Source: Phycisphaerae bacterium
Lineage (GTDB): Bacteria > Planctomycetota > Phycisphaerae > Sedimentisphaerales > Anaerobacaceae
Length of the DNA: 56,207 bases
Assembly: GCA_016782865.1 (NCBI GenBank)
Contig: JADHXR010000027.1
Location: 1 to 56,207, forward strand
Direction of reading: 5' to 3'
Part shown: piece after piece, positions 37,321 to 45,035 of the stretch
How the letters are laid out: each line of letters begins with the position of its first letter
Numbering within the stretch: the stretch's first letter is position 1
Made by a program: the position numbers and the translations under genes
Notes under the pieces: model-generated
What the model was told of the DNA's origin: nothing
The model's database searches: none
What the model saw: only the letters and a program-made list of their open reading frames with translations

Positions 37321-37548
37321 TCACCTCCTGCGTCTTGGGCCTTTCCACCAGAAGGTGAATGCGATCAGACAGGAGGCAGATATCCCAGGTAGAACATCAA
37401 AGGTTCGAGACTTGCCGGTGTTTCCCTGGAGGAAAAACTGTCCGCTCGTGTTGTTTCTATCGGCATTGCTCGATCGATTGCTGCAGATTTTGCAGAAGAT
37501 TCTCTGAGGAGCCCTTATTGATAAGACAGTGACTACTCGGCTTTGGTT
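37321..37548 (-). other. Open frame ending in a hydrophobic stretch and RRRR
   Basis: A minus-strand frame without a start codon ends VLPGISASCLIAFTFWWKGP followed by four arginines and stop, resembling a C-terminal membrane anchor. It lies about 90 bases before the alpha-2-macroglobulin start. It could be the remnant of a sorted or anchored protein. Bases 37549-37690 show nothing recognisable. Confidence 0.2.
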
Positions 37549-37690
37549 TCAAGTGCCTTAGCGCGACGGTTCCAGCTGCTGGGAGTGATGACGTCACGCA
37601 GTAAATCAGGGTCCGGAAATGCCAACTTTGGAAAGCTGAAAAGGCACATGCGATTTTCCATCTCAGCAGTGCGCGATCAGTAGGCTTGGA

Positions 37691-37996
37691 TCACCGTTCT
37701 CCGTTAGGCGCCTCCAGCTCAACGGACACGTTCTCGGGCTCAGCGGAACATTCTATCGTGTAAGCAGTCGGTTCGGTCGGCCACTTTTCGGCTCTTTTTA
37801 GTTGGCCGCCGATACGGTAGGTGTGCGTGGCTTTGACAAGATCTCGTGGGGCACGGTTTGGCAACAGATGCAGGCACGCACGGATGGTATTGAGACCGGT
37901 GTTGGCCGTGTATTTGACATAGACTGTATTGGTTGGATCAGACAGGACGACATCTTGATCCCAGTTGTACCGCCAGTGGTTCACCTTGTCGAACAT
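37691..37996 (-). pseudogene. C-terminal fragment of an unidentified exported-type protein
   Basis: The last roughly 100 residues of a longer frame look like a genuine protein end (NHWRYNWDQDVVLSD, VYVKYTANTGLNTIRACLHL, AYTIECSAEPENVSVELEAP). The residues before them do not, and no start or ribosome-binding site is present. The beta-rich appearance suggests an extracellular domain. Bases 37997-38259 hold nothing I recognise. Confidence 0.4.
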
Positions 37997-38259
37997 CATA
38001 CACCGTTCAAGCTTATTATGCTCTGCAAAAGTATTCACTGACGAAATATACCTTGCCTTTCTACTTGCCCTTATCTGTTCAAGAGAAATGCCGATTGACT
38101 GTCTCCACAAAATTGAAACTTGAATGGAGCCCAGTGTTATCATAGAATGCTGGCCGACGCCACTGTGTACATGGGGGCATCTCGATGCGTACATGCACAT
38201 GATCTATACAAATACACACCTCCATCGATCCTCTCCAGAAAGCAGAGTGCTCATGCTTC

Positions 38260-40157
38260 TTATGGCTCCAGCGAGACTTGGATGTGCGTCGCCTGCAACT
38301 TCGTCAAGTGCAGAGCGAGCTTGCGGCGGTTGCGATTGTCCGCCTGAGGTTCCGGGTTGGGCGACGATGGCAATGGCCGGCAGTCCATCACCTCGAACTC
38401 GGCATCGGCGGGCTGCAGCAGTCGAACGATGAAAGATTTTCCGTGTTGGTTGAGCGTGGCCGTTCGGCCATGATCGCCGAGGCTAACTCTGGCTTCGTAT
38501 GAAGGAACCACCACAGTTCTGCAGGCTCGCGGGCCTGCAGTTCATCGGTTAACACCAGGCGTTTCCGATCCTCGAGCGTAAACGTGCGTACGGCGCGGTC
38601 GGCGTGTGGCTGACATGCTTGTGTCAGATCCACCACCGCCACTGCCAGTTGCGGCGTAGACTCATACTTCACGATCTTCGCCACCGCCTTGGGATTCTGG
38701 TCGGGTCCCTTATCTGGATTGAACACCGGGACATTATGGCCTTCGGCTCGCACGCGATAATAGGCATAACGAGGATTCTTGTGCCGATGGGCCATGTAGG
38801 TTTCATGTTCGACGCCGGAGTCGATAATCCACCGCTCCCCTAGCGCGTCCAGCACGAAGGTGCCGAGATCCAGATGACGGTGGCCACCGAGGTTCATCGA
38901 GTGACCGGCCTGGATGCCAATCATCGTCGCATCCGGCTCCCAGGAACTCCGCAAGGAGGCGGATTCGGCCCCGCGGAAATACCGGTCCAACGGCAACGTT
39001 TTGCAGTCGAGACCTCGACCACGGTCGTCGTACCAGAGCAGGTCCAATGCCCCGCCTCGCTCGCTACTGCTTTCCAGGGCGCAGAGCCGGAACCAGCTGA
39101 AAGCCGGTGTGCCGTACTTGCGCGCCAGCCAGAAATGTTGCGGCTCAGAAACCCGCGACCGCCCACAATCCGCGAAATCAAATGCCATCCGGCCGGCACC
39201 GGAGAGATAGATCTGGTAGAAGCCGCTCCGTCCGAAGGCGCCGACCTGCGACAGGCCGAAGTCAGTACCCAGGGCCGTTTCCAGTGACGACAGGAGCACC
39301 ACGTTATACCGGGAACCATAGCCCCAATACGTGACTCCCTCGGTACCGGCGCCGTCCGGCGCGTAATGTTGCATCGCCAACGGTACGCTTCGTACTGCCT
39401 CGTAAACGATCCGCGCCGCGATCTGTGGCTCCTCGTCGGCGACGGCCAGTGCGCCGCTGATCAGCCCACCGTTGCAGACCTGGTTCCAGTTGTTCTCATT
39501 GCGGTGCCAGCCCTTTGTGCTCTCGTAGACTTTCAATCCCTCACGCAAGCCTTTCAAGACAATTGCCTCGCACAACACTCGCCGCTGATCTTCGGTCCAG
39601 CGATCGTACAGCCAGTCGTATCCCAGCGCGAAGGCATGGGTCATCTCAGCCGTGTCCAGGAAATGCGCCGGGTTCCAATCCTTGAATGCCGCGGCAGCCT
39701 CCAGTTCCTTCCAGGCCCGGTCTGCATAACGCGGATCTCCCCCCAGGTTATTCACCAGCGCCAGGGTGCGGACCCGGTCCAGCACGCGCCGGCTGACGCT
39801 CAGTAGCCGCCTGCCGTCCGGCTTTTCGTACTTTGAGACCGGCGCTGCGAGAATCTGATCTGCCGACGTTTTGACGTCGTCGTAGATTCGTGCGGGCAGA
39901 CCCCCGCCTCGCACCAGGGCTTTCAGCGTATCAAACGTCCCCGGCTCGGTCATCACCCTTGGATGTCCTTGTCGCAGGGTTGTCAGGATCTTCTCGGAAG
40001 GCGGCACCGTAGGGCCGTTGTCATTCGCGGTCTGTTCCGGCGGGGCACTATAGACCGTAGTAGCTGTCAACGATAGGATCAGTGCGAGCCAGAAGCGGCT
40101 GCTCCAGAACGGTGAGACGGCAGAGTTGGTTGTCATTGATTGTGGGCAGATTGGCAT
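38260..40157 (-). CDS. Heparinase II/III-like polysaccharide lyase, frameshifted near the C-terminus
   Basis: Start ATG at 40157 with AAGGGA upstream, then a signal peptide (FWLALILSLTATTVYSA). The N-terminal alpha-toroid (about 100-360) contains NENNWNQVCNGGLISGAL and HYAPDGAGTEGVTYW. The C-terminal beta-sandwich contains GHSMNLGGHRHLDLGTFVLD with metal-binding histidines. Near base 38495 the frame changes: the first frame ends at 38388 with unrelated residues, while the neighbouring frame continues naturally (ARVSLGDHGRTATLNQHGKS...) to a stop at 38260. The intact protein would have about 630 residues. The shift is either a recent mutation or a sequence error. Substrate unknown, a uronic-acid-containing polysaccharide by family. 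Confidence 0.8.
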
Positions 40158-40194
40158 TTTCGGTGTCCCTTCGTGAAGAACGAGTCTATCTAAT

Positions 40195-40216
40195 TAATGA
40201 TAGGAAATTTGGTTTC
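40195..40216 (-). promoter_or_regulatory. Shared leader motif, copy 1
   Basis: Plus strand core TGATAGGAAATTTGG within a 22-base block that recurs at 51003-51024. It lies 16 bases past the -10 box and 38 bases before the heparinase start. Candidate operator or RNA site. Confidence 0.5.
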
Positions 40217-40230
40217 CACATCGAGGAGTG

Positions 40231-40260
40231 AATATATCACCAGAGGGGGTGACGATTCAA
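40231..40260 (-). promoter_or_regulatory. Sigma-70 promoter of the heparinase gene
   Basis: Minus strand: TTGAAT, 18 bases, TATATT. Bases 40261-40500 hold nothing else I can support. Confidence 0.6.
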
Positions 40261-40522
40261 GGGGGAAATGGGCATAAAGTACATCTATTCATACAGGGCT
40301 CAAATGACAGCAACCGAAGCAGCAAGTCTGACCGTGTGTCTCATAAATCCACGACGTGATAAGGTTTCCAAATATCTTTCCTCCTTTTGTCTGTGTTTCA
40401 ATACTCTTCAGCTTTTTGGGTAAATGGACATGGTCAGCATTCTAACGCCAGGTAGGACTTCCTGCAATTGGGACGTAGGTGAACATCAGCCATCCAAGGC
40501 CACCATTAGGGTCTCTCACACA

Positions 40523-40545
40523 AACCGCCTCCCGGCAGTCGCGGG
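40523..40545. repeat. 23-bp repeat, copy 1
   Basis: A GC-rich block with core CCGCCTCCCGGC that recurs at 46972-46994 with one mismatch. Both copies lie near the paired 156-bp repeats that bracket the TetR/SpeD-like operon. Confidence 0.6.
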
Positions 40546-40606
40546 TCGGGGTGTGGGAGTGGTTGTGGGTGGTTGAAATGGATTGGCAGTTTTTCGTTTG
40601 CTGTCA

Positions 40607-40796
40607 CACTGATATCGATCTTAGATCTAATATCCGGCGAGCCTCTCTTGGTGTCATAGACTTCATCCCCGAAGTTGCACGATCCCATGTTCAGCGAAGC
40701 AACTTCCACGCGCGGGTCTTTCAGGAACACACATCTTTCCTCAAGCGACAGGCTTGAGAGCCCTCCAGTCGAACCTTGGATGATGATATCGGATTC
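40607..40796 (-). pseudogene. Fragment of a BKACE (DUF849) beta-keto acid cleavage enzyme
   Basis: The translation contains IIIQGSTGGLSSLSLEERC and EVASLNMGSCNFGDEVY, matching the central barrel of 3-keto-5-aminohexanoate cleavage family enzymes. About 60 residues of a normal 270-300 remain. It is joined directly to the fragment at 40790-40945. Confidence 0.55.
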
Positions 40797-40945
40797 CCAC
40801 AATGACATGTCGTACCATCATTATGGGCGGTCAATGCAGACCGTAGAGCCGATGCCACCTCAGCGCGTGCCATATCCTTGGGGTTGGACCTCATATGAAG
40901 GTCAACGTAAGCGTCAAGAGATATCGGAGTGAAACCAGCCTTGGT
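40790..40945 (-). pseudogene. 156-bp repeat copy L: start of a small CxC-containing protein
   Basis: Translation TKAGFTPISLDAYVDLHMRS ... TTCHCGNP, without a start codon. The DNA aligns without gaps to 46675-46830 at roughly 84% identity by eye, same orientation. Homology stops at the same codon (CGNP) in both copies. Confidence 0.6.
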
Positions 40946-40981
40946 CTTCTGCTTGAACCTGTTTCCACGTTTCTTCCCTTA

Positions 40982-41285
40982 CTATCCTGCAGGCACAAGC
41001 TTCACAACGAATGCGTCGGCGCTTCCGGCCAACCGGGTCTGTACCGCGTTGGATGTGACTGGAAAGTCTCGCGAAGACGTGCTGCCAACAAGGTAGACAT
41101 CACCATTTGGATCGATAGCGACACTTCGAATCAAGTCATCCCCACTACCGCCGAGAAACGTTGCATAGACCAGTTTCGAGCCATCAGAGCTGAGAACCGC
41201 CAACACACCATCCCCATCCTTGGCTCCCTTTGCACTGCGATAAGCCGGTTGCAGAGCATCAGGTGTTATTGGGAAATCAGATGAA
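40982..41285 (-). pseudogene. SBBP-type beta-propeller repeat fragment
   Basis: One and a half repeats: DFPITPDALQPAYRSAKGAK, then LVYATFLGGSGDDLIRSVAI, then DFPVTSNAVQTRLAGSADAF, the signature of SBBP repeats. It has no start, signal peptide or further blades. Confidence 0.65.
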
Positions 41286-41286
41286 G

Positions 41287-41526
41287 TTATTTTGTCAGCG
41301 GCATAACACCCGCCATCTCTCCAATAACATTAACGAGTTCAGATCCTGAAGGAATGACGATCTTGGCATTGTCCATCAGAGATTTCTCCAGGGTCTCGAG
41401 CTTTCTAAGTAGTTGTGCGTTGCCAATGAAGTAGGTGTTCGCTGCCTCGTTAACCAGCCTAATGGCTGCGGCCTCGCCCTCGGCCGACAGGATATTTGCC
41501 TGTTTAATCCCTTCGCCGAAAGATTT
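41287..41526 (-). pseudogene. C-terminal fragment of an SPFH/stomatin-family protein
   Basis: Translation QANILSAEGEAAAIRLVNEA, FIGNAQLLRKLETLEKSL and a natural end SELVNVIGEMAGVMPLTK match the C-terminus of band-7 membrane-raft proteins. The SPFH domain itself is absent; upstream the frame runs into the operator repeats at 41530. Confidence 0.7.
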
Positions 41527-41529
41527 TAC

Positions 41530-41617
41530 TTGACTATTTAGTCGAAACTGACGATATAGTCGAAACTGACGATATAGTCGAGACTGACGATATAGTCGAA
41601 AGCAACTAAATGGTCGA
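41530..41617 (+). repeat. Five 18-bp tandem repeats, likely TetR operators overlapping a promoter
   Basis: Dyad cores start exactly every 18 bp at 41532 (GACTATTTAGTC, perfect palindrome), 41550, 41568 and 41586 (each GACGATATAGTC) and 41604 (AACTAAATGGTC). Every core is followed by GA. TTGACT at 41530 and TATAGT at 41555 form a possible promoter with 19-base spacing, so bound repressor would block it. The last unit is 12 bases before the GTG start of the TetR gene. Palindromes of the form GAC-N6-GTC are common TetR-family operators. Confidence 0.75.
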
Positions 41618-41629
41618 GGTTTTGCCATA

Positions 41630-42289
41630 GTGGAAAAAAGGTATTCGAAAGTAAAAAACAAGCAATCTCGTCAGCGGGACCGCACAAATATTACCCGCCA
41701 GAAACTGCTGGAAGCTGCGCGAACCATTTTTGCCGAGAAAGGAATGGACCTAACACGAATAGATGAAATCTCAGAACGTGCGGACGTTGGGAAAGGCACC
41801 TTCTATTACCATTTCAAGGGTAAGGCTCAGATTGTCAGGGAGCTTATTAAGGGCATCCTGGGCGAGCTAGTGGCAACTATGGAGGAAAAATGCAAAGATG
41901 CTTCTGATGTCCAGAGCCTGCTCAATAATCTAATAGGAGCACATATTGAGTTCTTTAGTAAACGCTGGGAAGATTTCGTGCTCTACTTTCAAAGCCGAAG
42001 CGATTTGAATCTCCTGGAGAGCTATTCCGGCATCGAAACCCCATTTATTGAATACCTTGAGTGTGTTGAAGGCCTTTTGGAGTCCGTTATTAAATACAAG
42101 CTGTCGCAACCGGTTTTGCGTCGTATCGCATGCGCAATCACGGGTTTTGTGTCCGGTTACTATTCATTTGCAGCGATAGATTCACGGGACGAGAATATTG
42201 ACGAAGTATTTGTTTCGTTACAAGGTGCTATGGTGGCAAGTCTGGAGCGTTTTATTAAGGAGGCACTTCCGTCAACAGTATCCGGCTGA
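41630..42289 (+). CDS. TetR/AcrR-family transcriptional regulator
   Basis: 219 residues, start GTG at 41630 with GAGG about 10 bases upstream. The N-terminal helix-turn-helix is classical: ARTIFAEKGMDLTRIDEISE then ADVGKGTFYYHFKGKAQIV. The C-terminal alpha-helical part (about 75-215) is the variable ligand-binding domain. It follows an array of five operator-like repeats and precedes four coupled enzyme genes, so it most likely represses its own operon and is released by a pathway metabolite. The ligand is not predictable from sequence. The DNA of this gene and the next four appears visibly richer in A+T than the flanking planctomycete genes, consistent with acquisition. Confidence 0.92.
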   Translation: MEKRYSKVKNKQSRQRDRTNITRQKLLEAARTIFAEKGMDLTRIDEISERADVGKGTFYYHFKGKAQIVRELIKGILGELVATMEEKCKDASDVQSLLNNLIGAHIEFFSKRWEDFVLYFQSRSDLNLLESYSGIETPFIEYLECVEGLLESVIKYKLSQPVLRRIACAITGFVSGYYSFAAIDSRDENIDEVFVSLQGAMVASLERFIKEALPSTVSG

Positions 42290-42320
42290 AGTTCTCCTAA
42301 GGATATGTAGAACAATTTTG

Positions 42321-42349
42321 TGGCAACGCCATGCAAGGCGAGGTTGCCA
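42321..42349 (+). promoter_or_regulatory. Hairpin between the TetR gene and the SpeD-like gene
   Basis: TGGCAACGCC / GGC-gag-GTTGCCA forms ten base pairs around a six-base loop with a three-base bulge. No T run follows, so it is not a standard terminator. A sixth, degenerate operator-like core (ACTATGTAGT, 42353-42362) comes next, just before the ribosome-binding site. Confidence 0.4.
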
Positions 42350-42379
42350 ATCACTATGTAGTTAGACAAGGAGGTAAAA

Positions 42380-42769
42380 ATGGAAACGCAGACTATAGTT
42401 GAGCAGGCGGTCAAGCAGGCAGCATGGGGTATCGCATCAAGCTTCGACATTTACAATTGTAACCCCGAAGCGATTCGCAGCGCCGAAAGGATTCAGCAAT
42501 TCGTAGTTGAGCTATGTGACTTGATTGAAATGAAAAGATTCGGTGAGACAAAGGTTGTTAATTTCGGCGAGGATGAGCGGGTCGCCGGCTACTCGATGGT
42601 ACAGTTAATCGAGACGTCACTGATTTCCGCCCATTTTGCCAACATGACAGATACTGTCTATCTGGATGTTTTCAGTTGTAAGCCCTACGATCCAGAAATA
42701 GTTGCTGACTTTGCCAAGAGATTCTTCGCTGGTTCTCACTGCATCACACATAGTAACTTGAGGCTGTAA
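42380..42769 (+). CDS. SpeD-like pyruvoyl-dependent decarboxylase (S-adenosylmethionine decarboxylase family)
   Basis: 129 residues, start ATG with AAGGAGG upstream. It matches class 1B SpeD in length and layout: WGIASSFDIYNCNPE at the front, then Ser80, His85 and Cys100, with the same spacing as pyruvoyl Ser63, His68 and Cys83 of Thermotoga SpeD. The proenzyme should self-cleave before Ser80 to create the pyruvoyl group. The usual HTWPE stretch is replaced by HFANM, and LDVFSC replaces DVFTCG, so the substrate may differ. SpeD homologues acting on ornithine or arginine are known. No spermidine synthase is in the operon, arguing against ordinary AdoMet decarboxylation. It is followed by the transferase gene after three bases. 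Confidence 0.8.
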   Translation: METQTIVEQAVKQAAWGIASSFDIYNCNPEAIRSAERIQQFVVELCDLIEMKRFGETKVVNFGEDERVAGYSMVQLIETSLISAHFANMTDTVYLDVFSCKPYDPEIVADFAKRFFAGSHCITHSNLRL

Positions 42770-42772
42770 GCC

Positions 42773-43735
42773 ATGTGTGATATTCGCATAATAAATGGCT
42801 TAGAGCAATGCCGCGGTATTTGGAAACATACCGTACCTCAGGAGACTGTATGGGATCTCTGGGAGTTCCGTGCCTGCTTTCAGGAGCATTTTCGCCGACC
42901 GGTTTGTTTTATTACTGCCGAAAACTCCCACGGCTTTACCGAAATCTTGCCTCTTAGCTGGATAGAGGAGTCTCAATGCTACGGCTACTTTCCCGGGGAG
43001 ACCTGGCAGGGCAAGACCTGGCTTGAGCAGAATCGCATTCCAGTCGGCAATAGAATACTTTGTGATATGCTGGATCGTTGTCCGGGACCATATTACCTTC
43101 GCTATTTACTGCCGTCTTTAGAATCCGTATCTCCACACCAATGCGTTGTTGACGAAGTTGAATATCTGTTTATGCCGTTGGATTACGACTATGATATCGA
43201 GAACTATTTCCAGCAGTTTTCGAAAAAGTCGGCAAAAAACATAAAGCGTGAAATAGCTTCATTGCAGGCAAGGGCGTGTTATCGCCATAACGACATTTCA
43301 GACTTTGAGCACCTGGTTCAATTGAACATTAGAAATTTTGGTGATCGTTCCTATTTCTATGACATTCGTTTTCGGGAAAGTTTCCGCACGCTGATGCACT
43401 ACCTTAATGAGAAAGGATGGCTACGCATAACAAGCGTTATAATCGACGGAGATATAGCCGCGGTTGATATAGGATGTGTTTATCGCGGAGATTATACTTT
43501 ACTCGGAGGCGGTACGAATCGTGACTATCCCGGAGTTGCAAAGCTGATAAACCTTTACCACATGCAACGAGGCTGCCAGGAACGGTTTAATCTGATCGAC
43601 TTTCTGTGCGGGGATTTTTCATGGAAGCAGAAGTTTCATCTTACTGCCAGACCGTTGTACCTGTTGTCAAATTGCTTGCTCGAAACTCTTCCTTTGGAAG
43701 ACCTGAAACTGGGGGGGGCAGGATATGTCGAATAG
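42773..43735 (+). CDS. GNAT-fold acyl/aminoacyl transferase (FemAB / BioF2-like)
   Basis: 320 residues. The core at about 140-290 has the pattern of Acetyltransf_6/FemAB-type proteins: FSKKSAKNIKREI, then RITSVIIDGDIAAVDIGCVY (paired strands with the cofactor-binding turn) and GVAKLINLYHMQRGCQE, ending IDFLCGDFSWKQKFHLTARP, the W-K at the substrate end typical of this group. Such enzymes transfer acyl or aminoacyl groups to amines. The gene starts three bases after the SpeD-like stop and overlaps the ATP-grasp gene by 11 bases. A run of eight G (43711-43718) near its end also acts as the likely ribosome-binding site of the next gene. Confidence 0.75.
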   Translation: MCDIRIINGLEQCRGIWKHTVPQETVWDLWEFRACFQEHFRRPVCFITAENSHGFTEILPLSWIEESQCYGYFPGETWQGKTWLEQNRIPVGNRILCDMLDRCPGPYYLRYLLPSLESVSPHQCVVDEVEYLFMPLDYDYDIENYFQQFSKKSAKNIKREIASLQARACYRHNDISDFEHLVQLNIRNFGDRSYFYDIRFRESFRTLMHYLNEKGWLRITSVIIDGDIAAVDIGCVYRGDYTLLGGGTNRDYPGVAKLINLYHMQRGCQERFNLIDFLCGDFSWKQKFHLTARPLYLLSNCLLETLPLEDLKLGGAGYVE

Positions 43736-45035
43736 GCGCGTGCTGGTTGTTGGGACAACTGCTGATTATATTGACATCATTAACCGGCGATTTCCCAAAA
43801 GAGCGGTCTTTGTTACAGATGTTAACGAGCGAGCCAAGGCTACAGAGCCTTCACCCAGTTCAGATGACGAACTGTTGTGCGATCTGAATCAGCCCGAACG
43901 GATCGTTGCTGCACTACGGAGGCATTTAAGTCGGTGGCGGATGGAATTGAGCGGGATTGCCTGCTTTGACTGCGAGTCGATGCACACAGCTGCTTCTATT
44001 GCTCATTCGTTTAGGCTTTCCTATGCTTCAACTGAGGCTGTTACGAAATGCAGAAGCAAGTACGTCTGTAAGAAGTTTTGGCGACAAGCAGGACTTTCGT
44101 GCCCCGATGTGGAGCTTGTCCATAATGCTTCCGATGCTGTTAGTTTCCTGCACAGAATAGATGGTCCTGCCGTACTCAAACCTCTGACCGGTAGCGGCAG
44201 TGAGCTTATTTTCTTATGTTCTACCCAAGATGACTGTGTTGTCGCGTTTAATACGTTGCGGTTCAGATTGGCCCGCCATTCAGGTCGGCGGATGTACGCA
44301 CCGTACATTTGTGACGGAAGAAAAGTTGACCCTTGCAGGGTTTTCGTAATTGAGGAGTTTGTTCGAGGAGATGAGTACAGTTGCGATTTCGCCGTAGACG
44401 GAGGTTGCGTGGAAATTATCCGTATTGCTAAGAAGGTCCTCGATCCGAAACAGGCATTCGGAACAACCTTGGCCTATCTTTTGCCTAGTTCACTTCCAGA
44501 AGGTTTGGATGGGGAGGTATTTCGCAAGCAATTGCGTACAGCGGCTCAATCGCTGAGCTTGGATAGAGCTATCTGCATGCTGGATTTTATTGTTCGAAAT
44601 AACCAGGCTTTCATGATAGAGTTAGCACCTCGTCCAGGAGGTGACTGTCTGCCACCCTTGTTGTTGAATAGCTGCGGAATGGATGTGCTTGGACGCACGC
44701 TCGACTTTGCGGAGGGGCATCCTTACATCCCAGGGGCGTCCTCGCAATGGCGGCCTCTTGTTGGTGTTCGTCTCTTTGCAACATGCAGCGGTGAAATCGA
44801 GCAAATTGATTCATCGGTTCTACTTGAGGATCATCGAGTAGTTGAATGTCACTTGAAGCGAGGTCCAGGCCACCGAATAGTTCTTCCGCCTGAAGATTAC
44901 GAATCCCGGTTTTTAGGCCATGTCATCTTTGAACCAACAGTACCTGAGAGCATAGAAAACGAATATATTGAAATCGCTTCTAAACTAAAAATTGAAATGA
45001 AAAAATCATTATGTGCGACAGTGAGTCCATCCTAA
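43725..45035 (+). CDS. ATP-grasp ligase
   Basis: 436 residues. An N-terminal Rossmann-like region (VLVVGTTADYIDIINRRFP) is followed by the ATP-grasp fold: PAVLKPLTGSGSELIFL (lysine and small loop for ATP), FVIEEFVRGDEYSCDFAVDG, and the metal-binding MIELAPRPGGDCLPP. The C-terminal portion (about 330-430) resembles the small extra domain of carboxylate-amine ligases. It would form an amide or similar bond from a carboxylate and an amine with ATP. Substrates are unknown; the decarboxylases on both sides suggest a diamine or amino acid. It overlaps the next gene by 25 bases, so translation is coupled. Confidence 0.88.
   Translation: MSNRRVLVVGTTADYIDIINRRFPKRAVFVTDVNERAKATEPSPSSDDELLCDLNQPERIVAALRRHLSRWRMELSGIACFDCESMHTAASIAHSFRLSYASTEAVTKCRSKYVCKKFWRQAGLSCPDVELVHNASDAVSFLHRIDGPAVLKPLTGSGSELIFLCSTQDDCVVAFNTLRFRLARHSGRRMYAPYICDGRKVDPCRVFVIEEFVRGDEYSCDFAVDGGCVEIIRIAKKVLDPKQAFGTTLAYLLPSSLPEGLDGEVFRKQLRTAAQSLSLDRAICMLDFIVRNNQAFMIELAPRPGGDCLPPLLLNSCGMDVLGRTLDFAEGHPYIPGASSQWRPLVGVRLFATCSGEIEQIDSSVLLEDHRVVECHLKRGPGHRIVLPPEDYESRFLGHVIFEPTVPESIENEYIEIASKLKIEMKKSLCATVSPS

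Noticed and set aside
41530..41617. Short regular repeats as a CRISPR array
   Set aside because: The 18-bp units are contiguous with no variable spacers and lie upstream of a TetR gene, so operators fit better.
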